A stretch of DNA of 11,372 nucleotides from Armatimonadota bacterium (GTDB lineage: Bacteria > Armatimonadota > Fimbriimonadia > Fimbriimonadales > ATM1): assembly GCA_013816225.1 (NCBI GenBank), contig JACDEQ010000048.1:1-11372 (forward strand), read 5' to 3'. Position 1 is the stretch's first letter, and every line of letters begins with the position of its first letter. The translations under genes and the position numbers were made by a program. This document shows, one piece after another, positions 1 to 6,482 of this stretch. The notes beneath the pieces are model-generated. The model saw nothing but the letters and a program-made list of their open reading frames with translations, had not been told where the DNA came from and did not search any database.

Positions 1-854
1 CTACTGCGGTGGGGTGGCTAAGCTGCATCAACAAAGGCGACCCTGTTATTACGGCCTATCGCGACCACGGCCACGCTCTGTATCTAGGTTGCGATCCCAT
101 CGCCACGATGGCAGAAATCATGGGCCGGTCTGGCGGGATGAGTCGCGGCAAGGGTGGCTCGATGCATTTGTACAGCAAGAAGCACAACTTTTTCGGGGGC
201 TGGGGAATCGTGGGCGGCCACGTACCCTTGGGCGTCGGGCTGGCTTTTGGTACCAAGTACAAGGGAGGCGACGAGGTTACCCACTGCTTCTTGGGGGACG
301 GCGCTGCGAACGCGGGCGTGGTTTACGAAGTCATGAATATGGCGTCGCTTTGGGACCTCCCAGTCATCCTCATCATCGAGAACAACGAATTCGCGATGGG
401 CACGCGTCTCGAATACCACGCCGCTGACCCCGAGATGCACAAGCGCGCTGAAGGCTTCAATATGGAACACGAGCGGATTGACGGAATGGACATCCTCGCT
501 CTTCGTAAGGACGGCAAACGGATTATCGACCGGGTCCGCAAAACCCAGCGCCCTTATCTCGTCGAGATCATGAACTACCGCTTCGCGGGGCACGGCGCAG
601 CGGACAACGACCAGGGCCTTTACCGTTCGCCGGAAGAGGTCGAGCGTGCGAAGCAGCGCGACCCATTGCACCTCTTGGGCTCCTACCTCGTGGAGCACGG
701 CGTTCTTTCTCAGAAAGAGCTTGACAACATGCGCGAGCAAGCGGAAGCGGAAATGGAGGCGGTTTACGAGAAGGCCTCCCAGTCGCCAAAGCCTGATCCT
801 GAGGAGGTCTACAACGATGTGTATAGCGACATGATCCCGGAGCCGGGGCACTAG
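1..854 (+). CDS. pdhA: Pyruvate dehydrogenase E1 component, alpha subunit (5' end cut off by the window)
   Basis: This is the thiamine-diphosphate-binding alpha subunit of the E1 heterotetramer, which decarboxylates pyruvate and passes the acetyl group to lipoyl-E2 in the cytoplasm. The frame is open to the left edge (codons start at position 3), so the GTG at position 9 is an internal valine. About 283 residues are visible and roughly 50 N-terminal ones are missing compared with a usual length of about 330. Visible landmarks are AYRDHGH, the GGSMHLYSK segment, GGWGIVGGHVPLG, and the ThDP/Mg motif GDGAANAG followed 27 residues later by ENNEFAMGT. The loop normally written YRxxGHS reads YRFAGHG, with Gly (594-596) where the Ser that is phosphorylated in mitochondrial enzymes would be. 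Its stop codon directly touches the ATG of the beta subunit. A related branched-chain or acetoin E1 alpha is the main alternative, but the partner gene favours PDH. Confidence 0.93.
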   Translation, partial: TAVGWLSCINKGDPVITAYRDHGHALYLGCDPIATMAEIMGRSGGMSRGKGGSMHLYSKKHNFFGGWGIVGGHVPLGVGLAFGTKYKGGDEVTHCFLGDGAANAGVVYEVMNMASLWDLPVILIIENNEFAMGTRLEYHAADPEMHKRAEGFNMEHERIDGMDILALRKDGKRIIDRVRKTQRPYLVEIMNYRFAGHGAADNDQGLYRSPEEVERAKQRDPLHLLGSYLVEHGVLSQKELDNMREQAEAEMEAVYEKASQSPKPDPEEVYNDVYSDMIPEPGH

Positions 855-1829
855 ATGATTCTCACTTACCGTGACGCCCTTCGCAAGGCGATGACAGATG
901 AGATAGAGAGGGACGAGAACGTCTTCCTCATCGGCGAGGACATTGGCCGCTACCAGGGCACTTTTCGAGTGACTCAAGGCCTCTTCGAGCAGTTCAAGCA
1001 GAAGCGCGTCCTCGACACGCCGATTTCCGAGCCCGGAGTGGTCGGCATCGCCACCGGTGCGGCGATGGTAGGTCTGCGGCCGATTGTCGAGATGATGACG
1101 ATGAGCTTCTCGATCCTTGCTCTCGACCAGATCATCAACCACGCGGCAAAGATTCACTACATGACCGGTGGCCAGTTCACGGTTCCGATGGTGGTTCGTG
1201 GTCCAGGCGGCGCAGCGAATCAGCTGAGCGCCCAGCATAGCCACAGCATGGAGGGATGGTACGCCCACGTCCCTGGCCTGAAGGTTGTTGCTCCCAGCAC
1301 GCCTCGCGATGCCTACGGGATGCTGAAGACCGCGGTGCGCGACGACAACCCAGTGGTCTTCACCGAGAACCCAGGCTTGTACGCCGTCAAGGGCGAGATC
1401 CCCGAGGATGAGGATTTCACAATCCCGTTCGGGAAGTGCGCTATACGCGCGGAGGGGAAGGATATCACGCTGATCGGATACTCGCGTATGGCCCTCGTTT
1501 GCATGGAGGTCGCTGAAGAGCTCGATAAAGAGGGCATCAGCGCGGAGGTGATCGATGTTCGTTCGCTGCTACCGCTCGACAGCGAGACCATCTTCAACTC
1601 CGTGAATAAGACGCACCGTGCGGTCGTTCTGTACGAGGACTGGAAGTCCGGCGGATTCGGCGCCGAGTTGGTCGCTCGAATTCAAGATTCATGCTTCGAC
1701 CATCTCGACGCCCCGATCGGACGCGTCGGCGGTCTGAATGTGCCGATGCCTTACGCACGCAACCTCGAGCTTCTGTGCATCCCGAGCAAAGACGATCTGT
1801 TGGCTCAGGTTCGCAAGACATTGGCGTAA
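855..1829 (+). CDS. pdhB: Pyruvate dehydrogenase E1 component, beta subunit
   Basis: A complete 324-residue protein, the normal length for E1 beta, which pairs with the alpha subunit to build the ThDP active site. Visible motifs are FLIGEDIG (Glu28) near the N-terminus, DTPISEPG (Glu59), the Leu-Arg-Pro-Ile-Val-Glu stretch after it, and AQHSHSMEGWYAHVPGLKVV, whose His128 matches the catalytic histidine of this family. The C-terminal transketolase domain carries DVRSLLPLD and EDWKSGGFGAEL. The ATG follows the pdhA stop codon without a gap, so translation is probably coupled; a weak GGAG lies about 12 bases upstream inside pdhA. No E2 (lipoyl acyltransferase) or E3 gene follows, so the rest of the complex is encoded elsewhere or to the left of the window. 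A branched-chain 2-oxoacid E1 beta is possible, but the residue pattern is closest to PDH. Confidence 0.94.
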   Translation: MILTYRDALRKAMTDEIERDENVFLIGEDIGRYQGTFRVTQGLFEQFKQKRVLDTPISEPGVVGIATGAAMVGLRPIVEMMTMSFSILALDQIINHAAKIHYMTGGQFTVPMVVRGPGGAANQLSAQHSHSMEGWYAHVPGLKVVAPSTPRDAYGMLKTAVRDDNPVVFTENPGLYAVKGEIPEDEDFTIPFGKCAIRAEGKDITLIGYSRMALVCMEVAEELDKEGISAEVIDVRSLLPLDSETIFNSVNKTHRAVVLYEDWKSGGFGAELVARIQDSCFDHLDAPIGRVGGLNVPMPYARNLELLCIPSKDDLLAQVRKTLA

Positions 1830-1843
1830 CCGCAAGGGGTTAC
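1826..1843 (+). other. Small perfect inverted repeat over the pdhB stop codon
   Basis: GTAACC (1826-1831) and GGTTAC (1838-1843) are perfect 6-bp arms around a 6-base loop. The left arm contains the pdhB stop codon and the right arm runs into a TACAAT box. There is no T-tract, so it is not a normal intrinsic terminator. It could be a weak 3'-end structure, an operator for the next gene, or chance. Confidence 0.3.
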
Positions 1844-1846
1844 AAT
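1841..1846 (+). promoter_or_regulatory. Possible -10 box (TACAAT) upstream of rocD
   Basis: TACAAT matches the sigma-70 -10 consensus at five of six positions and lies 29 bases before the rocD ATG. A TTGGCG that could serve as -35 starts at 1821, but the 14-base spacer is shorter than the preferred 17. It would allow rocD to be transcribed separately from pdhAB. The evidence is base pattern only. Confidence 0.3.
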
Positions 1847-1869
1847 CGCGGGCATCCGTCCTTCACAAT

Positions 1870-1875
1870 AGGAGG
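1870..1875 (+). promoter_or_regulatory. Shine-Dalgarno AGGAGG touching the rocD ATG
   Basis: A full AGGAGG is immediately followed by the in-frame ATG at 1876, giving a spacing of zero rather than the usual 5-9 bases. Two out-of-frame ATGs at 1880 and 1883 are better spaced. The site therefore makes the rocD start uncertain. Confidence 0.6.
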
Positions 1876-3150
1876 ATGAATGATGCCGCGATCGCCGGAC
1901 TGTTCGATCTGATAAATGAGAAGGGAATCGGTGAGGCCGTAAAGCGCGTGTCCGATGAAGAAGCGATTCGACTCACCGAGGAGTACGGCACCCACAATTA
2001 CCACCCTCTTCACGTCAACATCGTTCGCGGCGACGGGATTTACGCATACGACGGGAGCGGCACCGAATACATCGACTGCATCGGGAGCTATTCGGCCGTC
2101 GCACACGGCCACCTCAACGAGGCCGTCTCCAATGTCGTGAGAAAGCAGCTCGACAAAATCACACTAACCAGTAGAGCGGTCTATACATCCGAAATGGCGC
2201 TGCTCTTGCAAGGGCTTTGCGAGTACACCGAAATGGACATGGCGTGCCCGATGAACACCGGCGCGGAGGCCGTCGAAACCGCGATCAAGCTCGCGAGGAA
2301 GTGGGCTTACACGATCAAGGGCGTTCCCACAAACCGGGCCGAAATCATCGTCGCGAATGAGAATTTCCACGGGCGAACCACGACGATCGTCGGCTTTAGC
2401 AGCGAGGCGCAGTACAAGGAAGGCTTCGGGCCTTTCACTCCGGGATTCAAGATGGTCGACTTCGGTGATACCGCCGCCCTGGAAGCGGCCATAACGCCGA
2501 ACACCGCCGCCGTCATAATGGAACCGATTCAGGCGGAAGGCGGGATTATCTTTCCGCCCGGTGGATATATGGCCGCCGCGCGCGGACTATGCACGATGAA
2601 CAACCTGATGCTCATTTGGGACGAAATCCAGACCGGATTCTGCCGAACAGGCAAGAGATTCGCGTGGCAATACGAGGATGCTAAGCCTGACATGATGTGC
2701 CTCGGAAAGGCGCTTGGCGGCGGACTGTATCCCGTCTCCGCCGTTGTCGGTGCGCGCAAGGTGATGAGCGTATTCGTCCCCGGCGATCACGGAAGCACAT
2801 TTGGCGGGAATCCACTCGCGTCTGTAATCGCTCTGGCGGCGATGGCAGAGATGGAGTCGAAGGACTACGCCGGCCGCAGCGCGGCGATGGGGGCCAGGCT
2901 GCTCGAAGGCCTTGGGGCCCTCCCACATAGCTCCATCGAAGACGTTAGGGGAAGGGGCCTGTTGGTAGGCATCGAAGTTCGGGAAGGCGTGGACACGAAG
3001 GCCCTCACCCAAGGGTTCCTGAACGAACGAATCCTGACAAAGGAGACGAGGAGCCGGACCTTCCGATACGCTCCACCCCTGATTATTTCTGAGTCGCAGA
3101 TCGACGAAATTGTAGCGAGAACTTCGCGCGCTCTCGACGCGGTTAGCTAA
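1876..3150 (+). CDS. rocD: Ornithine aminotransferase (ornithine--oxo-acid transaminase)
   Basis: A 424-residue class-III PLP aminotransferase that should move the delta-amino group of ornithine to 2-oxoglutarate, giving glutamate semialdehyde and glutamate. Motifs in order (numbering from the 1876 ATG): YGTHNYHPL (Tyr42), SYSAVAHGH (Tyr72), PMNTGAEAVETAIKLARKW (phosphate-binding Gly-Ala 129-130), NFHGRTTT (Arg167), ITPNTAAVIMEPIQAEGG (Glu221), WDEIQTGFCRTGK (Asp249, Gln252), LGKALGGGLYPVSAV (Schiff-base Lys278), GSTFGGNPL, and RYAPPLIIS (Arg397). Tyr42, Tyr72 and Arg167 sit where the ornithine-specificity residues Tyr55, Tyr85 and Arg180 lie in human OAT, which argues against acetylornithine or GABA aminotransferase. 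The ATG at 1876 has a Shine-Dalgarno directly against it. A GTG at 1948 with GTGAGG 11 bases upstream would give 400 residues, the length typical of bacterial RocD, so the start is uncertain. The 46-base gap after pdhB allows either co-transcription or its own promoter. Confidence 0.9.
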   Translation: MNDAAIAGLFDLINEKGIGEAVKRVSDEEAIRLTEEYGTHNYHPLHVNIVRGDGIYAYDGSGTEYIDCIGSYSAVAHGHLNEAVSNVVRKQLDKITLTSRAVYTSEMALLLQGLCEYTEMDMACPMNTGAEAVETAIKLARKWAYTIKGVPTNRAEIIVANENFHGRTTTIVGFSSEAQYKEGFGPFTPGFKMVDFGDTAALEAAITPNTAAVIMEPIQAEGGIIFPPGGYMAAARGLCTMNNLMLIWDEIQTGFCRTGKRFAWQYEDAKPDMMCLGKALGGGLYPVSAVVGARKVMSVFVPGDHGSTFGGNPLASVIALAAMAEMESKDYAGRSAAMGARLLEGLGALPHSSIEDVRGRGLLVGIEVREGVDTKALTQGFLNERILTKETRSRTFRYAPPLIISESQIDEIVARTSRALDAVS

Positions 3151-3166
3151 ACCTCAACGTCGCACA

Positions 3167-3190
3167 GCCTAAAGCTGTAATATGTTAGGC
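3167..3190 (+). other. Inverted repeat GCCTAA...TTAGGC before the NfeD-flotillin operon
   Basis: Perfect 6-bp arms at 3167-3172 and 3185-3190 enclose a 12-base loop that contains a TAATAT box, and the right arm ends five bases before the next ATG. It could be an operator over the promoter or a short leader structure. It has no T-tract. The evidence is symmetry only. Confidence 0.3.
3178..3183 (+). promoter_or_regulatory. Possible -10 box (TAATAT) of the NfeD-flotillin operon
   Basis: TAATAT preceded by TG lies 12 bases before the ATG at 3196. If real, transcription would start around 3190 and leave a leader of only about five bases, so the first gene would be nearly leaderless. I see no good -35 at the expected distance. 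Confidence 0.3.
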
Positions 3191-3195
3191 GGGCG

Positions 3196-3756
3196 ATGCT
3201 GACTTTCTACATCATTTCTGCGATTGTGGGTGGAATCTTGATCCTCGCTTCGGCGTTTGCGAGCGACGACCATCATTTCCACTTCGGTGGCGGGGATTCT
3301 CACGATGCTGACGGTATCCATGCGGATGTTTACATACCGTTCTTTAGCCTCAGATTCTGGACCTATTTTTTCACCTTCTTCGGTGTCACAGGCTTGTCGC
3401 TGACGAATTTTACGACCCTCGCCGCAGGCCTCGTCCCCTGGCTTGCGGGCGCTACAGGTTTGGTATCCGGCCTGCTCGTGTTTTTCAGCATGATGGCCTT
3501 GCGGAGGAACGAGGTAGACAGCAGCGTTTCTCAGGAGGACATCGTCGGTTCGGAAGCCAAGGTGCTCCTATCGATATCAGAGGGGAAACCCGGAAAGATT
3601 CGGTGCGCGATAAAGGGTGAGCTTTTGGACTTAGTCGCGTTCACGTCCGAAAAATCGCCAATAGAAGTCGGGGCGCGGGCGTTGGTCGTGAGCATCCAGA
3701 ATGGCAACGCGGAAGTAGTATCGTTGACGGCGATGCTCGAAGAAGGGAGGAGTTAA
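3196..3756 (+). CDS. NfeD-like membrane protein with C-terminal OB-fold domain (YuaF type)
   Basis: A 186-residue membrane protein. Hydrophobic segments run about 1-21, 50-70 and 76-101. Between the first two is a short loop very rich in His and Asp (24-44, including DDHHFHF and DSHDADGIHAD) that could bind metal. After the last membrane segment, residues 112-180 form a small beta-rich domain (VGSEAKVLLSISEGKPGKI and following) of the NfeD/OB-fold kind, probably cytoplasmic. Proteins with this layout are typically encoded next to flotillins and act with them in membrane microdomains, as YuaF does with YuaG in Bacillus; the two genes downstream are flotillins. It overlaps the ribosome site of the next gene and ends only four bases before it. 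The start has just a weak purine stretch (AGGCGGGCG) directly upstream. Family membership is inferred from topology and context; the catalytic protease domain of long NfeD proteins is absent. Confidence 0.8.
   Translation: MLTFYIISAIVGGILILASAFASDDHHFHFGGGDSHDADGIHADVYIPFFSLRFWTYFFTFFGVTGLSLTNFTTLAAGLVPWLAGATGLVSGLLVFFSMMALRRNEVDSSVSQEDIVGSEAKVLLSISEGKPGKIRCAIKGELLDLVAFTSEKSPIEVGARALVVSIQNGNAEVVSLTAMLEEGRS
3745..3752 (+). promoter_or_regulatory. Strong Shine-Dalgarno for the first flotillin gene
   Basis: GGGAGGAG lies within the last codons of the NfeD-like gene, 8 bases before the ATG at 3761. It fixes that start and indicates translation as one operon. Confidence 0.75.
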
Positions 3757-3760
3757 AAGC

Positions 3761-4414
3761 ATGTTCGATTTCTTGCGGGAATGGACCACGATTCACTGGT
3801 CGATTGCGGGCGGCCTCGCCTTCGGGCTCGGCTTGTTGGTCCTGCTGGCGTTCATCAAGAATTTCCTCTATATCTGCACTCCCAACCAGGTTTTGATCTT
3901 TTCGGGTGGCCAGAAGCACCGGTTGCCCGACGGCTCGTACCGCGGATTTAGGGTGGTATTCGGCGGGCGGGGCTGGCGTAAACCATTCTTCGAACGCGTC
4001 AGCCGGATGAGCCTCAACCTTATGGAGGTGCCCATTCACATTCGCGGCGCCTATTCGAAAGGTGGTATTCCGCTCATCGTCGAAGCGATCGCCAACATCA
4101 AGATTTCGAGCGATCCGGTTCTTATCGGCAACGCGATCGAGCGCTTCTTGGGGCGCGATCCGGAGGAGATTCGGCGCGTGGCGAAGGAGACCTTGGAAGG
4201 ACATCTTCGGGGAGTTCTCGCTAAACTCACGCCGGAAGAGGTCAACGAGGACCGCCTCAAATTCGCAGCCGAGCTGAGCCAAGAATCGCAAGACGACCTT
4301 AGTAAGTTGGGGATCCAGGTAGACACACTCAAGATTCAGCACGTCTCCGACGATGTCAAGTATTTGGACTCGATCGGACGTGAAGCGATTGCCAATGTTG
4401 TCCGCGATGCCTAA
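3761..4414 (+). CDS. Flotillin-like protein, N-terminal half: membrane segment plus SPFH domain (open reading frame ended by an in-frame TAA)
   Basis: A 217-residue product that matches the first half of a flotillin. Residues about 13-36 form one membrane segment, followed by CTPNQVLIFSG and an SPFH/prohibitin-type domain that includes the segments AYSKGGIPLIVEAIANIKI, NAIERFLGRDPEEI, TLEGHLRGVLAKLTPEEVNED, LGIQVDTLKIQ and DDVKYLDSIGR. These line up nearly block for block with the intact paralogue at 5055-6371. Translation stops at TAA 4412-4414, where the paralogue continues with an Arg codon (CGG) into its coiled coil. The frame stays the same after the stop and stays open to 5053. The product would keep the membrane anchor and SPFH domain but lack the oligomerising coiled coil. 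It may be half of a naturally split flotillin or the front of a nonsense-mutated gene. SPFH family assignment is firm; the functional status is not. Confidence 0.85.
   Translation: MFDFLREWTTIHWSIAGGLAFGLGLLVLLAFIKNFLYICTPNQVLIFSGGQKHRLPDGSYRGFRVVFGGRGWRKPFFERVSRMSLNLMEVPIHIRGAYSKGGIPLIVEAIANIKISSDPVLIGNAIERFLGRDPEEIRRVAKETLEGHLRGVLAKLTPEEVNEDRLKFAAELSQESQDDLSKLGIQVDTLKIQHVSDDVKYLDSIGREAIANVVRDA
4412..4414 (+). other. In-frame ochre codon splitting the first flotillin
   Basis: The TAA separates two open segments in the same frame. Without it the gene would run 3761-5053 and encode about 430 residues, close to the 438 of the paralogue. The flanking residues (VVRDA before, IAESDAM after) align with VVRVA and IAEAKAM in the paralogue, so the TAA replaces exactly one codon and nothing is deleted. 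One base change from CAA, AAA or GAA would create it. Confidence 0.85.
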
Positions 4415-4419
4415 ATTGC

Positions 4420-4425
4420 GGAGAG
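4420..4425 (+). promoter_or_regulatory. Possible restart Shine-Dalgarno after the ochre codon
   Basis: GGAGAG begins six bases after the TAA and ends seven bases before the ATG at 4433. It could let ribosomes that terminate at 4414 start again on the coiled-coil half. It also matches plain coding sequence (Ala-Glu-Ser), so it may be accidental. Confidence 0.45.
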
Positions 4426-4432
4426 TGACGCG

Positions 4433-5053
4433 ATGCGCGCCGCCGCGCAGGCTGAAGCGGAAGCCGAGGGGCGGGCGAAGGTCATCGAAGCGAACGTCGA
4501 CGCGGCCGTCTTTAGGCTTCACAACGATCTGCGAAGAATCCAAGCGGAGTTGGAGTCACAAGTCAAGTCGGAGGAGGAGCGCACGACGGCGGCCGCCCGA
4601 GAGGCACGAGCCGTGGCCGAGCAAGAGTGGCAGCAGGTCAGGGCAGCCGTGGAGGAGATACGCCTAAAGGCTGACAAGGTGCTGCCTGCGGATGCGGCGC
4701 GGACCGCGCAGGAATTCAAGGCGCAGGGCGATGCCGCATCCATCCGAGAAAGGGGGCAGGCTGTTGGACAAGCCCTCGATATGCTTAACGCGGCTTGGTC
4801 GAGCGCCGGTGACAATGCCCTCTCGATATACCTAATCGAAGACATCGAGAATATCTTGAGCGCCGCGGCCAAGGGTGTTTCGAAGGTGAAGATCGGCAAC
4901 CTGAATATCATCGACAGCGGCGACGGGGAAACCCTGTCGTCCTACGTGTCGGCGTATCCGGCCATGCTTTCGTCGATCTTCGACGCCGTGGCGAAGACCA
5001 CCGGTATAGACATTCCGGGATCGATTTCCGGCGTGAAGAAGGAAGGCAAATAA
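4433..5053 (+). CDS. Flotillin-like protein, C-terminal half: coiled-coil domain (same frame as the upstream SPFH part)
   Basis: A 206-residue product without a membrane segment. Residues 1 to about 105 are the Ala/Glu-rich helical repeat typical of flotillin coiled coils (MRAAAQAEAEAEGRAKVIEA and on), and the rest forms the C-terminal flotillin region that drives oligomer contacts, including NALSIYLIEDIENIL and VKIGNLNIIDSGDG. This aligns with residues after about 205 of the intact paralogue (NARDVFLLQKLDKV, EIEKLTMIDSSG). It continues the frame of 3761-4414 across a single TAA, with a possible ribosome site 7 bases before this ATG. The 18 bases between the stop and the ATG encode IAESDA, which fits the family, so the region was coding before the stop arose. 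No other stops or frameshifts are present, suggesting either a recent mutation or an expressed second subunit. It ends one base before the next flotillin gene. Confidence 0.7.
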   Translation: MRAAAQAEAEAEGRAKVIEANVDAAVFRLHNDLRRIQAELESQVKSEEERTTAAAREARAVAEQEWQQVRAAVEEIRLKADKVLPADAARTAQEFKAQGDAASIRERGQAVGQALDMLNAAWSSAGDNALSIYLIEDIENILSAAAKGVSKVKIGNLNIIDSGDGETLSSYVSAYPAMLSSIFDAVAKTTGIDIPGSISGVKKEGK

Positions 5054-5054
5054 T

Positions 5055-6371
5055 ATGGATTGGGCTGCCATTATCATCGGCATTCTCATCGTCGCGGCGG
5101 TAGCCGTCTTCATCACGATTACCAGGCTCATTCAGATTTGCGAGCCGAACGAAGTGCTCATTTTTTCGGGGACTCGTCGCCGCTTGGCGGACCGATCCAT
5201 CGGCTACCGGATCATCAAAGGCGGTATGGGCGTTCGCAAACCTCTCATCGAGCGCGTCGACAAGATGGACCTTACCAACATGATCATCGACGTCTCGGCG
5301 TCGAACGCTTACTCCAAAGGCGGGGTCCCCCTCACGGTTCAAGGTGTCGCAAACGTGAAGATCGCCGGGCACGAACCCGTCCTGAACAACGCGATCGAGC
5401 GATTCCTTGGTAAGACGAGGGCCGAGGTGATGTCGATCGCGAAGGCGACGCTCGAGGGCAGCCTTCGTGGCGTTCTTGCGACACTTACGCCAGAGCAGGT
5501 GAACGAAGACAAACTGCTGTTTGCCGAGAAGCTCGTCCAGGAAGTGGAGCACGACATGACGAGCCTCGGTCTGGTCGTCGATACGCTCAAGATTCAAAAC
5601 GTCCAAGACGACGTCAAGTACCTGGATTCCATCGGCCGCAAACAGACCGCCGAAGTGGTTCGCGTGGCGCGGATCGCTGAAGCGAAAGCGATGTCCGAGG
5701 CGGCCATTAGGTCAGCCGAGAACCGAGAAAGGGAAGTCACCGCCCAAATCACCGCCCAGGTATCGATCGCCAAGGCGGACGCCCAAAAGCGGTTGACCGA
5801 CGCGCTAACGAGACGCGACGCTGTCGTCGCCGAGGAGCAAGCGACAGTTGCTGCCGCGCTGGCATCGGCCAAAGCCGAGGTAGGCGTCCAGACCGCACGC
5901 GTCGAACAGGTGAAAGGACAACTGGACGCCGACGTTGTGCAGCCGGCCAAAGCCGCTCGCCTTGCTGCGGAAGCGGCAGCGAAAGCATCAGCTGCGCCCA
6001 TCATACAAGACGGTAAGGCGCGAGCGGAGGTCCTCCAAACCCTTGCCGACAGTTGGGTAAAGGCGGGTAAGAACGCTCGCGATGTTTTCCTGCTTCAGAA
6101 GCTGGACAAAGTGATCGAGACCATTACCTCCGTGGTTGCCGAGACGGAAATCGAGAAGCTGACGATGATCGATTCCAGTGGAACAGGCGCAACGCAACCT
6201 ATGAAAGCGGTGGCAACCCTCGAACAGATAAAAGAGATTTTCGGCATCGATGTGGTCGGCAAATTGAAATCGCTCGGCGAGCACAACGCCCTGCCGGCAA
6301 ACAGGAACGATGAGGCCCCTTTCGAGGAAACGCGCGAAATTCTCACACCGAAATCTACCCCTGACAGTTAA
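5055..6371 (+). CDS. Flotillin family protein (FloT/YuaG-like), intact
   Basis: A 438-residue flotillin with the full architecture. There is one N-terminal membrane segment (about 4-25) and then CEPNEVLIFSG. The SPFH domain covers about 28-200, with NAYSKGGVPLTVQGVANVKI, NAIERFLGKTRAEV, TLEGSLRGVLATLTPEQVNED and DDVKYLDSIGR. A long Ala/Glu/Lys-rich coiled coil covers about 205-325 (ARIAEAKAMSEAAIRSAE and on), followed by a C-terminal flotillin region and a charged, probably disordered tail. Flotillins scaffold membrane microdomains at the cytoplasmic face and oligomerise through the coiled coil. The gene begins one base after the previous stop, with AAGGAAGG ending 8 bases upstream, so it belongs to the NfeD-flotillin operon. 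It is a tandem paralogue of the split gene just before it and could cover its function or form mixed oligomers with it. Confidence 0.93.
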   Translation: MDWAAIIIGILIVAAVAVFITITRLIQICEPNEVLIFSGTRRRLADRSIGYRIIKGGMGVRKPLIERVDKMDLTNMIIDVSASNAYSKGGVPLTVQGVANVKIAGHEPVLNNAIERFLGKTRAEVMSIAKATLEGSLRGVLATLTPEQVNEDKLLFAEKLVQEVEHDMTSLGLVVDTLKIQNVQDDVKYLDSIGRKQTAEVVRVARIAEAKAMSEAAIRSAENREREVTAQITAQVSIAKADAQKRLTDALTRRDAVVAEEQATVAAALASAKAEVGVQTARVEQVKGQLDADVVQPAKAARLAAEAAAKASAAPIIQDGKARAEVLQTLADSWVKAGKNARDVFLLQKLDKVIETITSVVAETEIEKLTMIDSSGTGATQPMKAVATLEQIKEIFGIDVVGKLKSLGEHNALPANRNDEAPFEETREILTPKSTPDS

Positions 6372-6385
6372 AAGTCGGCTATTAT

Positions 6386-6409
6386 GGCGGTAGTGCACGG
6401 GTTGCCGCC
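6386..6409 (+). terminator. GC-rich hairpin downstream of the flotillin operon
   Basis: GGCGGTA (6386-6392) pairs with TGCCGCC (6403-6409), seven pairs including one G-U, around a 10-base loop. It lies 14 bases after the flotillin stop codon. No T-tract follows, so it would be a weak or factor-aided terminator. A TATTAT just before it (6380-6385) could instead make this the leader of the next gene. Confidence 0.35.
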
Positions 6410-6482
6410 TATTCCCGTGTCAAGTCTTGATTTACCATAGCCTAATGCTCTGCAGTTTGCGGGGCCTAGGAAGGAGGAACAG

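Noticed and set aside
84..1268. A 394-residue open frame on the minus strand across pdhA and pdhB
   Set aside because: It lies fully antisense to two clearly conserved genes, has low-complexity Arg/His/Val composition and no recognisable motif; long antisense frames are common in GC-rich coding sequence.
1738..1875. A longer rocD beginning inside pdhB at the ATG at 1738
   Set aside because: It would overlap 92 bases of pdhB in another frame, add 46 Arg/Ser/Cys-rich residues unlike any aminotransferase N-terminus, and ignore the AGGAGG at 1870.
4412..4432. A programmed frameshift joining the flotillin halves
   Set aside because: Both halves are in the same frame, so no frameshift is needed; only readthrough, restart or mutation of the TAA are relevant.
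3641..4543. A 300-residue minus-strand frame across the NfeD/flotillin junction and the ochre codon
   Set aside because: It is antisense to conserved NfeD-like and SPFH coding sequence and shows no domain, so it does not explain the broken flotillin frame.
4908..5606. A 232-residue minus-strand frame opposite the two flotillins
   Set aside because: It mirrors the sense codon pattern of the flotillin genes and has no motif or ribosome site of its own.
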